A stretch of 55,742 nucleotides of DNA from Gemmatimonadota bacterium (GTDB taxonomy: Bacteria; Latescibacterota; UBA2968; UBA8231). The stretch is from the NCBI GenBank assembly GCA_018672475.1, contig JABHFS010000108.1, forward strand, positions 1 to 55,742. Reading direction: 5' to 3'. Under the pieces are notes generated by a model that did not search any database, was not told the DNA's origin, and saw only the letters and a list, made by a program, of their open reading frames with translations. Position numbers and translations under genes: made by a program. Each line of letters begins with the position of its first letter. Within the stretch, counting starts at the first letter, position 1. Shown one piece after another: positions 9,420 to 19,416 of this stretch.

Positions 9420-9427
9420 TTGATCGC

Positions 9428-10210
9428 ATGCAACTTCCCAAATCCTCGCTTGACCTGTTTAGCCTCTCTGGTAAAGTCGCCTTGGTCACCGGCGGCAGCA
9501 AAGGCCTCGGCCAAGCAATGGCAACCGCATTATCCGGAGCTGGTGCCGACGTGGCGATCACTAGCCGCAACCTCGAAGAAGCGCAAGCGACGGCCGCCGA
9601 GATCAACGCGCTGACCGGGGGCCGTGTCCTCTCGCTAAAAGCCGACGCTGCCCACCGCGACCAGGTCGAGGAGTCGCTGGCCAAAGCCCTCGATGCTTTT
9701 GGCCACATAGATATTCTGCTCAATAACGCCGGTATCAATATCCGCAGCCCGATCGTCGAATTGGAAGACGAGGACTGGGACGCGGTCATCGCCACCAACC
9801 TCACCGGACCGATGTATTATTGCCGCGCGCTCGGGCCGCATATGATCGAACGCGGCTATGGCCGGGTGATAAACCTCGGGTCGATCGTCTCGATGGTCTC
9901 CGTCGCCCACCGCACCCCATATGCCTCAAGCAAGGGCGCTATCGTCCAGTTGACCAAAACCCTGGCACTCGAATGGGCACCGCACGGCATAACCGTCAAC
10001 GCGATCTGCCCCGGCCCTTTTGCCACCCCACTCAACGCGATCTTGCTCAAGGATCCGCCGAAGGCCAAGGAAATGATCGCCAAAGTCCCGATGGACCGCT
10101 GGGGCGATCCGGCCGAACTCGCCACCGCCGTACTCTACTTCGCCTCTGATTTCTCTGGATTTACTACGGGATCAACATTGGTTGTCGACGGTGGCTACAC
10201 CGCTCAATAA
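9428..10210 (+). CDS. SDR-family oxidoreductase (gluconate 5-dehydrogenase/FabG-like)
   Basis: A 260-residue classical short-chain dehydrogenase. Cofactor motif 'LVTGGSKGLGQA' (TGxxxGxG), 'LLNNAGINIRSP' (NNAG), catalytic Ser in 'INLGSIVSM' and Tyr/Lys in 'PYASSKGAIVQL' are all present, as is the 'NAICPGPFATPLN' loop. Length and the C-terminal 'TTGSTLVVDGGY' fit the classical family. The 'SLDLFSLSGKVALVTGGS' start resembles gluconate 5-dehydrogenase/2-deoxygluconate dehydrogenase types, which act on sugar acids, but the substrate is not determined by sequence. Last gene of the plus-strand cluster from 5431. Its 3' end overlaps a decayed minus-strand SDR tail by seven bases. Confidence 0.9.
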   Translation: MQLPKSSLDLFSLSGKVALVTGGSKGLGQAMATALSGAGADVAITSRNLEEAQATAAEINALTGGRVLSLKADAAHRDQVEESLAKALDAFGHIDILLNNAGINIRSPIVELEDEDWDAVIATNLTGPMYYCRALGPHMIERGYGRVINLGSIVSMVSVAHRTPYASSKGAIVQLTKTLALEWAPHGITVNAICPGPFATPLNAILLKDPPKAKEMIAKVPMDRWGDPAELATAVLYFASDFSGFTTGSTLVVDGGYTAQ

Positions 10211-10416
10211 ACCTCGACGACATAGAACCTGCGGAACACTCTTAGAAAGACCAACGGTGCTAGCCGCGGAAAATGGCGGCGGAACTTGATCGCCTGGTGC
10301 GCGAATAGATCGGGAACGCTTTTACGTTTGCCGACGGCAATAGCTTGGACTATCGCGCGAGCGACTTCTGCCGCGGCCCCGAAGCGCTTGCGTGGAATCC
10401 CGGACACATCCGACAA
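10204..10416 (-). pseudogene. Remnant of an SDR C-terminal tail
   Basis: About 70 codons on the minus strand read 'GIPRKRFGAAAEVARAIVQA' and then 'KFRRHFPRLAPLVFLRVFRR', which looks like the C-terminal helix and tail of membrane-associated short-chain dehydrogenases. An in-frame stop lies just upstream (TGA about 12 bases before the TTG), and the rest of the 10211-10551 gap holds no Rossmann domain in any frame, so only the tail is left. The gap otherwise shows no RNA gene or clear regulatory site. The assignment rests on pattern similarity and is tentative. Confidence 0.35.
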
Positions 10417-10551
10417 GCATCGGCGTCAGCCCACTCCAAGAATAACTCTTCCTGCCACGCGACCAGTACGAATTTTCTTCGACTAAAATATCCCAGCGAA
10501 CACCAAGCCACACCCCTACCTCGCAATGAGCTCAATACTTCCATGATGCAA

Positions 10552-12387
10552 TTACCCACCCACCACTTCCCAGATGCCCTCGCGATTTTTCTCAACAAAA
10601 CGCTTATTACCCCGGCGCATAACTGGCATCAGCTCACCTGTTTCGCGATCCCTCTTAACGAGTACCCACTTGTCGGGCTCTTCTGGATCGGGCATGACCT
10701 TGTAGGGCACTAACTTCATCCCGCCACCAATCCGCATCCCAACCCGCCCCATCTGCACCCCCATCTCGACCTCATCTTCACTCAGCTGTTCATCGCCGCC
10801 TTCACTCTCGACTTCTTCACCGCCACCCGCCTCCTTCGCCTCTTTTGCCCGTTCGGCCTGTTCAGCCAAAACCTTCTGCTCACATGCCGCGATAATCTCA
10901 CCGCCATGCTCCTGAATCTCGGCGGCTTCTTCCTCGGTGATATCCGGATAGAGTTTCTGCAAGCGGGTCCGCAAAAAATCCTGGGCTTTCTCCCGGGCTT
11001 CCTCCACATCCTCCGTCGAGCGGAAAAACTCTTCGACAATGAGATTGATCTTCAGCACGCGAACTTGCTTGCGGAAGGGTGTGCGCTTAATCAACGAACC
11101 GATCAAGGCGTTGACGCTGAGCATCGATGCGGCGAATCGGGCTCGTTCCTTGCGGTCGCCACTACCCAGTTTCTCGATGACTTCCTTACTGGTCCCCTCC
11201 CGCAGCAGATCGATAAACTCCTCCTCGACCAATAGCTTGTCTATCCTAGCCTGGCCTCGGCGAACCACCTGATTATAGGGCGGCAAATGTGCCGCCATCA
11301 TCCGCACCTCCGCATCCTGCCGGTCCATCATGCCGATCAACTGGTGCAAGGTCTCCAACTCCTCGACCAGACCGGTAATGATCGGCTTCCACTCTACTTC
11401 CTCTTTGGCCTCGGCATTCACCGCCAATTTGTGGCGAATCATAAAGCGCAACGCGGTGTCATTCTTAGGGTCGATACGCTGCAGCGCCTCAAAGACCTGG
11501 GCGTAAACCACAACGTAGTCGACTTCTTCGCGTATTTTCTTTTCGATCTGCGTTCTGGCCTCGCCGCTGAGGATGCTATTGCGGACCTTGCTGCCCTGCT
11601 CACGGGTGAACTTACCGCTACGTACCACCCGATCCACCTGATGTAGCTTGCGCAATCCATCCGCTTCTTCGGCACTGATCCGCCCTTCGGCGATATAGGC
11701 ATCGAGGTTTTCTACAAGATTCTGCATCTGCTGCTGTCGCAACCCGGCCTGCACCTTTTTTTGCTCCTGGGTCCGGCTCTCGATCTCGGCCTCATCGGGT
11801 TCACCGGCCGGCCCTGCAAGTAACTGCCCCAACTTCGCATCGGCCGGCTGCTGGCTCCCTTGCGCTTGCAGCCGCGCTTTGACTTCGGCCAAACGCTCGG
11901 CAGCGCGCTTCTTGACCGGATCCTCCTTGCCTGCTACAGCATTGACAATTGAACGCATGCAATTGCGGATATTGAGATCAGCCGGCTTCAAGGCATACTG
12001 TAACAATACCCTCTGCATCTGCTCTTGCCGCAAAAACTGCCGCAAAAGATTCTGCCCCTCCATCTGGGTATCGGCGATGCCCCAGCCGTTCTTGCGCACC
12101 GTCCCCAGCACCGCACGGGTAATCCAGTTTTCAATACCCGGGATGATAAGCACCTCTGGACTTTCCTTGACGACCTCCGCAAAGACTTCGGCCAACCGCT
12201 GCTTGATCGGCTTGGAAGGAAAGGAGCCGCGCAGCGCCTGATAGCCTTCCTCCATCGCCTTCTGAAACTGCGCAGCAGCAATCAATGGCTCACCCGCGGC
12301 AAGGCGGTCCCCCAACATCGCAACCAACTCGCCGCGCAGATCGGCCGATATCAGCTCGCCCGCTATGTCTTCTCTCTCTTCTGTCAT
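10552..12387 (-). CDS. Hypothetical protein, 611 aa, highly helical
   Basis: A 611-residue, soluble, highly charged and almost entirely helical protein; no signal peptide or membrane segment is seen. ATG 12387 gives 'MTEEREDIAGELISADLRGE'. The middle contains Gln/Glu/Lys-rich helices ('SRTQEQKKVQAGLRQQQMQN') likely to form coiled coils. An acidic linker ('GGGEEVESEGGDEQLSEDEV', about residue 520) precedes a compact Lys/Arg-rich C-terminal module ending 'NKRFVEKNREGIWEVVGG'. I do not recognise the family. It is transcribed away from the diheme cytochrome gene with a 183-bp divergent spacer. The architecture (long helical body, acidic hinge, small basic tail) would suit a scaffold or regulatory protein, but this is a guess. 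Confidence 0.75.
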   Translation of the reverse strand: MTEEREDIAGELISADLRGELVAMLGDRLAAGEPLIAAAQFQKAMEEGYQALRGSFPSKPIKQRLAEVFAEVVKESPEVLIIPGIENWITRAVLGTVRKNGWGIADTQMEGQNLLRQFLRQEQMQRVLLQYALKPADLNIRNCMRSIVNAVAGKEDPVKKRAAERLAEVKARLQAQGSQQPADAKLGQLLAGPAGEPDEAEIESRTQEQKKVQAGLRQQQMQNLVENLDAYIAEGRISAEEADGLRKLHQVDRVVRSGKFTREQGSKVRNSILSGEARTQIEKKIREEVDYVVVYAQVFEALQRIDPKNDTALRFMIRHKLAVNAEAKEEVEWKPIITGLVEELETLHQLIGMMDRQDAEVRMMAAHLPPYNQVVRRGQARIDKLLVEEEFIDLLREGTSKEVIEKLGSGDRKERARFAASMLSVNALIGSLIKRTPFRKQVRVLKINLIVEEFFRSTEDVEEAREKAQDFLRTRLQKLYPDITEEEAAEIQEHGGEIIAACEQKVLAEQAERAKEAKEAGGGEEVESEGGDEQLSEDEVEMGVQMGRVGMRIGGGMKLVPYKVMPDPEEPDKWVLVKRDRETGELMPVMRRGNKRFVEKNREGIWEVVGG

Positions 12388-12570
12388 CACCCAGTTTTCC
12401 GTAATTAATGCTCTAACACAATGATAGGACCTTGCAATCGCCAATGCAAGAAATCATAATTACCCTTCTTTTTATTGTCTTTTTTGTTTTTTTCTTGCCC
12501 TTTTTACCATTCTCTTCCTCTTTCTCAGTCCATACCATTATCAGCAACCCCCAACTTGGAGGAGATCCTT

Positions 12571-13599
12571 TTGAACGCACTCGGCACCGAAGTTTTGGGT
12601 ATCGCCTTCCTGCTCGTCGGCACGGCCGCGACCTTCCTCATGTTTTATCAATGGGGGTTTTCCTACGACAAAGACCTACACCGGAGCGAAGCCCCACCCT
12701 GGGTGACGCTCTCGTTGCGAATCCTCGGCTATCTCTATCTGTTTATTTACCTATATATGATGTGGGCAATGATTCCGCGCCTTTGGACCTATCAGGTAGA
12801 ATTACCCGCTCGCACCGTAGCCCATTTGGTCCTAGGCATTGCCATTGGTGCGATTTTAATTCTGAAAATCAGCATCGTGCGTTTTTTCAAATACCTCGAA
12901 AAACCCCTAGTGCCCATGTTGGGTGTGGGACTTTTTATTTGTACCGTGATATTAGTGGGCTTAGCTATGCCCTCTTACGCCCGTGAAGCCTACCTGAACC
13001 GCGCCGCCTTCAGCCCTGAGCGCCAAGCCCGCCTCGACGGCCAAATCGAACGGGCCGGCCTAACCGACCCAACTGAGCGCCTGCGCCTAGCCAGTAGCGA
13101 TGGCCTACAACGTGGACGGGAGGTCCTGCTCGACCAGTGCGTACAGTGCCATGATCTGCGCACCGTCCTAGTCAAACCGCGCACACCGGCCAATTGGCGC
13201 TCCACCGTCGAGCGCATGGCCAATCGCTCGGCTTTTGTCGCCCCGATCGAAGATGACGACCAATGGAGAGTCACCGCCTATTTAATCGCCATATCCCCGA
13301 CCTTGCAGAAAACGGCCCAGTTAGAGCGCCAACAACAGCAAGCCACCGACCAAGCTCGTCTCGCCGTACACGATGCCCTGAGTGAGGAAAGTGGTGCCGA
13401 TCCGCAAGAAGCCAAAGAGCTATTCGAATTCCTCTGCACACAATGCCATGACCTAGAAGAAGTCGAAGCCTGGCCGCCAGAAGACGACGAAGAGATTCGG
13501 GAATTAGTCGAACGAATGGTGGACAATGGTCTGGAAGCAAGCGAATACGAGATGGCGCAGCTAATGCGCCATATGAACGAGCGGTATGTGAGTAAGTAG
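12571..13599 (+). CDS. Membrane-anchored diheme cytochrome c
   Basis: A 342-residue protein with four hydrophobic helices in the first ~135 residues and a long periplasmic domain with two c-type heme sites: 'DQCVQCHDL' (C190-x2-C193-H194) and 'FLCTQCHDL' (C289-x2-C292-H293). Each heme lies in a repeated block of about 100 residues with 'ANWRSTVERMANRS' and 'EIRELVERMVDNG' helices after it, so the domain is an internal duplication. TTG 12571 is the start: GGAGGAG is placed 5-13 bases upstream, whereas farther starts code for a low-quality leader. It would carry electrons in a respiratory or oxidative chain; no partner oxidase is in the window. Confidence 0.8.
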   Translation: MNALGTEVLGIAFLLVGTAATFLMFYQWGFSYDKDLHRSEAPPWVTLSLRILGYLYLFIYLYMMWAMIPRLWTYQVELPARTVAHLVLGIAIGAILILKISIVRFFKYLEKPLVPMLGVGLFICTVILVGLAMPSYAREAYLNRAAFSPERQARLDGQIERAGLTDPTERLRLASSDGLQRGREVLLDQCVQCHDLRTVLVKPRTPANWRSTVERMANRSAFVAPIEDDDQWRVTAYLIAISPTLQKTAQLERQQQQATDQARLAVHDALSEESGADPQEAKELFEFLCTQCHDLEEVEAWPPEDDEEIRELVERMVDNGLEASEYEMAQLMRHMNERYVSK

Positions 13600-13629
13600 A
13601 GATGGCTATACAGCAAGCAGAAAACATGA

Positions 13630-13778
13630 CAATATGAGCGATTCAAATCGCCCGATTCTCAATATGAGAATACATGATAATATTGCCATATTGGCAATAT
13701 TAATTTAAACATATAATTATCAACCACTTATAAAGTAAAAAATAGGAATTTATTTTAATTTTTCTCATTTAGAGAAAA
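13630..13778. promoter_or_regulatory. Cluster of palindromes upstream of groES
   Basis: The AT-rich 320-bp gap before groES contains several perfect inverted repeats. These are ATTCTCA/TGAGAAT with a 3-nt centre (13655-13671), AATATTGCCA/TGGCAATATT with a 3-nt centre (13679-13701), TTTTCTC/GAGAAAA with a 5-nt centre (13760-13778), and a weaker GCGAT/ATCGC (13638-13651). CAATATGAG also occurs twice as a direct repeat exactly 30 bp apart (13630 and 13660). They lie 85-240 bp upstream of a sigma-54 promoter, the usual distance for enhancer-binding-protein sites, and are proposed as such. No CIRCE element (TTAGCACTC) is present. Confidence 0.5.
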
Positions 13779-13863
13779 TTGAATATGGAAATCCGCCATA
13801 ACTCCGACGCCCCCCCTTTTATAAGCCCTTAAAAAACAATAAGTAAAAAATATCAAGCACAAC

Positions 13864-13878
13864 TGGCACAAATATTGC
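13864..13878 (+). promoter_or_regulatory. Sigma-54 (-24/-12) promoter of groESL
   Basis: TGGCAC at 13864-13869, then five bases, then TTGC at 13875-13878 followed by A. The GG and GC doublets are exactly 12 bp apart. This is a full match to the sigma-54 consensus TGGCAC-N5-TTGCW. Transcription would start near 13890, leaving a leader of about 33 nt that contains GGAGG at 13909-13913. The only gene cluster downstream is groES-groEL. Confidence 0.75.
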
Positions 13879-13922
13879 ATAGGTCCCTCTGCCATTTAAA
13901 CCCACAACGGAGGTAATCACTC

Positions 13923-15853
<1,931 letters not shown>

Positions 15854-15873
15854 ACGCACGCAGTACGCACAAA

Positions 15874-15906
15874 AAAACGGGCGGGGGGTTATCCCCCGCC
15901 CGTTTT
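15874..15906 (+). terminator. Rho-independent terminator of groESL
   Basis: A 14-bp perfect stem (AAAACGGGCGGGGG paired with CCCCCGCCCGTTTT) with a 5-nt loop, ending in T4. It starts 20 bp after the groEL stop. The symmetrical A/T flanks would also allow it to end transcription of the convergent FliN-like gene. Confidence 0.9.
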
Positions 15907-15942
15907 GCGTTCTGCCATACGGCATAGAATGTGTTAGCTACT

Positions 15943-16242
15943 CTAGTCGATAATCTCCTCGAGCTGCACCCCATAGGTATCCCCAACTAGAACCAACCGC
16001 CCACGCCCGAAAAGCTTGCCGTTGACCAGGATATCGACTGGCTCCTTGACTTCTTTATCCGTGCGCAGAAGCGACTTCTCTCCAAGACTGACCGCCTCGG
16101 CAACCGTTATTTCGCTGCGACCCCACTCTACAGTGATCCGAACATCGACATCCTGCAATCCCTGCAACCCGGCAATCCCGCCCTCGCCCCGGCCGGATTC
16201 ACCCTTTCGCTGGGGTAAATTTTCGTTATTCTTATCGCTCAT
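15943..16242 (-). CDS. FliN/SpoA-domain protein
   Basis: A 99-residue protein. The first ~28 residues are polar and Gly-rich; the rest is a SpoA domain typical of the flagellar switch protein FliN: 'DVRITVEWGRSEITVAEAVS', 'EPVDILVNGKLFGRGRLVLV' and 'TYGVQLEEIID'. FliN forms part of the C-ring and binds CheY and FliH; homologues serve in type III secretion. ATG 16242 is used because AGGTGG precedes it by five bases. There are no other flagellar or secretion genes in the window, so the gene stands alone, convergent with groEL and divergent from the PLP enzyme. Confidence 0.8.
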   Translation of the reverse strand: MSDKNNENLPQRKGESGRGEGGIAGLQGLQDVDVRITVEWGRSEITVAEAVSLGEKSLLRTDKEVKEPVDILVNGKLFGRGRLVLVGDTYGVQLEEIID

Positions 16243-16322
16243 AGCCACCTTGTCCGCGCATCTGCCAAAACTTACCTTGTGCTCGGTTAAAAGTCAATCG
16301 AACCCACCGAAGGAGTAAACCA

Positions 16323-17432
16323 ATGCCTACCCCCTACGAACGCTTGGGCTTACGCACTTTTATCAACGCCCGCGGCACAATTACCACTCTCGGCGGCTCG
16401 ATCATGCCCGACGAAGTGGTACAAGCCATGGTCGAGGCGTCGCGCAACTTTGTTCATTTGAATGAACTACACGAAAAAGCCGGAGCCCGCATCGCCGAAT
16501 TGACCGGCGCCGAAGGAGCCTTTATCTCAGCCGGTGCCGCTAGCGGCTTACTACTAGCCGGCGCCGCCTGTCTAACCGGCACGGATACACAAGCGATCGC
16601 GAACCTCCCCAATATTGGCGACCGCCGCAATGAATTCGTAATCAGCCTAGTCGACTCGCACTACTATGTGCATCAGGGCTTTTGCGTTGCAGGCGGCACG
16701 CTGCGAAAAATCGGCAGCAAGGACGCCGTGACGCTCGAAAACTATGTCGAGGCCATAGGTCCGAAGACCGCGGCGGTGGTTTATTTCCTTGGCAGCCAAC
16801 CCATAGAAGACTTGCCCGCGATCGTCGCGGCAGCGCACGCGCAAGATGTGCCGGTCATCGTCGACGCCGCCGCACAACTGCCACCGCGGTCAAATTTAAT
16901 CGACTTGCCGGCCATGCGGTGCGATATGACCGTCTTCAGCGGTGGCAAGGGACTCTTTGGCCCGCAATCCACAGGTTTGATACTCGGGCGCAAGGATCTC
17001 ATTGAAGCCTGTCATCTCAATTCCAACCCGCATTCGGCCATTGGTCGCGGCATGAAGGTTGGCAAGGAAGAAATCTGCGCCCTTTTGCGCGCCGTCGAAC
17101 TCTTCTTCGAGATGGACGAAGCCGCCGTCGTCGCCGAATGGGAACGCCGTTGCCGCATAATCGCCGAAGCCGTAGCCGATATTGATGGCATTGAAGCCGA
17201 TTTCACAAAAGCTTACGAAAATAAATTCCCGCCCGCCTCACCTCTAGTGCACTTGCACTTTGCCGATGATGCCGTAAAATCAGCGGCCGACACCCTCGAG
17301 GAATTGGAGGCAGGTGAACCCTCGATACTCGCCGCCGGCGGAGGGTCTTCGCTCACCGTCGGCCCGCAGACCCTGCAAGAGGGTGAGGCCGAAATTATCG
17401 CCGAACGCCTGCGGCAAATACTCGCCGGCTAA
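16323..17432 (+). CDS. SelA/DgaE-like PLP-dependent enzyme
   Basis: A 369-residue fold-type I PLP enzyme of the SelA-like group. The start 'YERLGLRTFINARGTITTLG' and the 'VHLNELHEKAGARIAELTGA' segment are typical. The PLP Asp is in 'VPVIVDAAAQLPP' and the Schiff-base Lys in 'TVFSGGKGLFGPQSTGLI'. Members other than SelA itself act on amino sugar acids (for example D-glucosaminate-6-phosphate ammonia-lyase) or related amino acids. The protein is about 90 residues shorter than real SelA and lacks its N-terminal tRNA-binding region, so selenocysteine synthesis is unlikely. AAGGAG precedes the ATG by 8 bases. Confidence 0.8.
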   Translation: MPTPYERLGLRTFINARGTITTLGGSIMPDEVVQAMVEASRNFVHLNELHEKAGARIAELTGAEGAFISAGAASGLLLAGAACLTGTDTQAIANLPNIGDRRNEFVISLVDSHYYVHQGFCVAGGTLRKIGSKDAVTLENYVEAIGPKTAAVVYFLGSQPIEDLPAIVAAAHAQDVPVIVDAAAQLPPRSNLIDLPAMRCDMTVFSGGKGLFGPQSTGLILGRKDLIEACHLNSNPHSAIGRGMKVGKEEICALLRAVELFFEMDEAAVVAEWERRCRIIAEAVADIDGIEADFTKAYENKFPPASPLVHLHFADDAVKSAADTLEELEAGEPSILAAGGGSSLTVGPQTLQEGEAEIIAERLRQILAG

Positions 17433-17539
17433 AGCCGGAACATAGAATCTTTTGACATAGTTTCCGTCAACAGTTCCCATTCCCCGCCGCCGGTTTTATT
17501 GCAGCGGCTTATGCGTATGAAAAAGAGGCGCAATAAACC

Positions 17540-17845
17540 ATGAGCGAAGACAAAACCACTCTCAACGCCGAAGAAGTCGATGCCGAATTGCAGACCTTAG
17601 AAGGCTGGAGCCGGGACGGTATCGTAATATCGCGCGATTTCGTATTCGGCAACTTCAACGCTATCACCTCATTTCTCAACCATCTGACGGCCACCATCAC
17701 CGAGCAGAACCATCATCCGGATTTCTCACTGGACACCGGAAAACGCACCATTGCCGTCGCGGTGACAACCCATAGCGAGGGCGCTGTCACCCAATCGGAT
17801 ATACGCTTCGCCCGCACGCTCAACCAATGGCAACCGGCCAGTTAA
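17540..17845 (+). CDS. 4a-hydroxytetrahydrobiopterin dehydratase (pterin carbinolamine dehydratase)
   Basis: A 101-residue protein of the PCD/DCoH family. The active-site block 'TEQNHHPDFS' supplies the His-His-Pro motif, followed by 'VTTHSEGAVTQSDIRFA' with the conserved TH...G.T..D pattern. It dehydrates the 4a-carbinolamine pterin produced by aromatic amino acid hydroxylases. No hydroxylase is seen in the window. It follows the SelA-like gene by 107 bp on the same strand. Confidence 0.9.
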   Translation: MSEDKTTLNAEEVDAELQTLEGWSRDGIVISRDFVFGNFNAITSFLNHLTATITEQNHHPDFSLDTGKRTIAVAVTTHSEGAVTQSDIRFARTLNQWQPAS

Positions 17846-17857
17846 TCGAGTCGTGCG

Positions 17858-18222
17858 ATGTCGGTGCAGGTGCTGTCGATCGTCTAGCCCTTGTTCCACA
17901 ATATCATCGCCGGCAACAAGCGCTACGAGATCCACTCCTCGACTCCTCCCGAACTCTCGCTTAAGACCTTGGTCCTGGTGAAATGAGGTCTATCTGCGCA
18001 AAGAAGGCCAGGAGGATCCCAATAATTCCAATCCGCGCCTTCGTCGATATCGGCGGCGTGCACGAGTGGACCGAGGCGGAAGCCACGAGCCAGGGTAAAC
18101 ATTGGCAACCTGGTTATTTCTGTTGGCCGTTTGAAAATATCCGCACCGTCGAACCGGGCATAAAGGCGGTCGTAAAACGCAGAATCTATACGATCGATGT
18201 CGCAGACATGTTGCCCTTTTAA
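17858..18222 (+). pseudogene. Decayed ASCH-domain protein
   Basis: ATG 17858 opens a frame that reads an ASCH N-terminus: 'LSIV', then a TAG stop at 17985-equivalent codon 10 (bases 17885-17887), then 'PLFHNIIAGNKRYEIHSS' and 'LSLKTLVLVK' before TGA at 17984. The next frame carries on with 'ICAKKARRI', 'VDIGGVHEWTEAEA' and 'QPGYFCWPFENIRTVEPG', the conserved ASCH second half. The first stop sits where ASCH proteins usually have Gln (CAG to TAG), and a -1 shift occurs near 17983. ASCH proteins are small RNA-binding or amidohydrolase domains. Two independent lesions argue for a dead gene. Confidence 0.7.
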
Positions 18223-18255
18223 TGCTACCAACCAGGACACACCATCATCTGCACC

Positions 18256-18291
18256 ATAAAAATGCCCGTTAGCCTTTCCCAGCTAACGGGC
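18256..18291 (-). terminator. Rho-independent terminator of the Gfo/Idh/MocA gene
   Basis: Arms GCCCGTTAGC and GCTAACGGGC (18264-18291) enclose an 8-nt loop, and read on the minus strand the stem is followed by T5 (18256-18260). It lies 47 bp beyond the stop of the minus-strand oxidoreductase. Confidence 0.85.
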
Positions 18292-18337
18292 ACCATCATT
18301 CCGGGTATTTTTTTAAGCAGCGAACAAACCGAGAAGA

Positions 18338-19348
18338 TCAGACGGCGATCCTCTTACCTTTCTTCACCGATTCGATTTCCTTCAGACATAGCAACAGCGA
18401 ATTGCGCGCGCTCTCGCCGCCCAAAGCGGTTGATTTTTTTCCGCTCTTTATCGCATCGACCGCATCTTGCAATTCACCTACAAAACCGTCCTTGCCTGGC
18501 AGCTTCGGTTTGCGAACCTTGCCGTCAGCGGTCAACAACTGCGGCGGTTCGCCCCACGACGAGTTGAACTTGAGCGTCGCATTTTCAAAATAGATATCGT
18601 AGCCGTGCTCGAAAGGGCACCCCTGTTGTGCCAACCAGCCCCCCTCCGCACTGATCGCCATCTTGCCAGGGTACTGATAATGGGTATTGATATATTCCAC
18701 CGTGCCACCGCGACCAACATAACCCTGCGAGCTGACCGCTTTGGGCATCCCGAAGAGGTACTGTATAAAATCGGCGTCGTGAATATGCAAATCGATCGCA
18801 GGGCCACCGGTCCGCTTTAGATCCTGCGGGTCCCACCAGGACGGGCGCGAGATAATCCGTTTGAAGTGCGCCGCAAGAACTTTGCCGTGCTCCTTGCCAG
18901 CAACTAATTCTTTTATCAACCGGAACTCCGGAAAATAGCGCAGCACGTGGGCGACCATAAACTGCCGGCGGTATTTCTTCGCTGCAGCCATAATCTTATC
19001 GGCGTCGCGCAAACTGACGGCAATGGGCTTTTCAAGAAAAACGTGTTTACCCGCCGCCAACGCGCGAATGCTGACCTCCACGTGCATCGACGTCGGCAGG
19101 CAGATATCCACAAGGTCGACGGCCGGGTCCGCGAGCAGTTCGTCCAGGGTCTTATAACAGCTGACCTTGGACAAATCCTGCACGCCGCCGCCGCCGCCGA
19201 AATTGCCTTGGATCGACCGCCAATCCCCAGCCCTCTTTTTGTCGTCGCGCGAAACCAAGGCCGCTACTTTGCCCCCCTTGACCTTGTCGATGGCTTTATA
19301 GTGGGTGACGCCCATGAAACCGACGCCGACGATGCCTATATTGACCAT
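18338..19348 (-). CDS. Gfo/Idh/MocA-family oxidoreductase
   Basis: A 336-residue NAD(P)-dependent sugar oxidoreductase. The Rossmann motif is 'NIGIVGVGFMGVTHYKAI', the cofactor-binding block 'GKHVFLEKPIAVSLRDAD' contains the family EKP, and 'GGPAIDLHIHDADFIQYLFG' carries the catalytic D-x2-x-H type motif. Members oxidise myo-inositol, glucosides or amino sugars. The C-terminal domain is of normal length. It is transcribed from near 19349 and ends at a clear terminator. The substrate is not known. Confidence 0.9.
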   Translation of the reverse strand: MVNIGIVGVGFMGVTHYKAIDKVKGGKVAALVSRDDKKRAGDWRSIQGNFGGGGGVQDLSKVSCYKTLDELLADPAVDLVDICLPTSMHVEVSIRALAAGKHVFLEKPIAVSLRDADKIMAAAKKYRRQFMVAHVLRYFPEFRLIKELVAGKEHGKVLAAHFKRIISRPSWWDPQDLKRTGGPAIDLHIHDADFIQYLFGMPKAVSSQGYVGRGGTVEYINTHYQYPGKMAISAEGGWLAQQGCPFEHGYDIYFENATLKFNSSWGEPPQLLTADGKVRKPKLPGKDGFVGELQDAVDAIKSGKKSTALGGESARNSLLLCLKEIESVKKGKRIAV

Positions 19349-19416
19349 AATTCACTCCCTTGATGGATTCAATTGCACGCCGGGTATGATAGAGCAAGCC
19401 CCCGACAACTGTCAAG

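Noticed and set aside
13600..13922. CIRCE element or heat-shock sigma promoter before groES
   Set aside because: No TTAGCACTC/GAGTGCTAA pair or sigma-32 type boxes were found; the palindromes present have different sequences.
16323..17432. Selenocysteine synthase SelA
   Set aside because: The protein is about 90 residues too short and lacks the N-terminal tRNA-binding region; it belongs to the SelA-like metabolic group.
17885..17887. Amber codon read through as Gln, pyrrolysine or similar
   Set aside because: No other in-frame TAG occurs in intact genes here, and a frameshift follows in the same gene, so decay is simpler.
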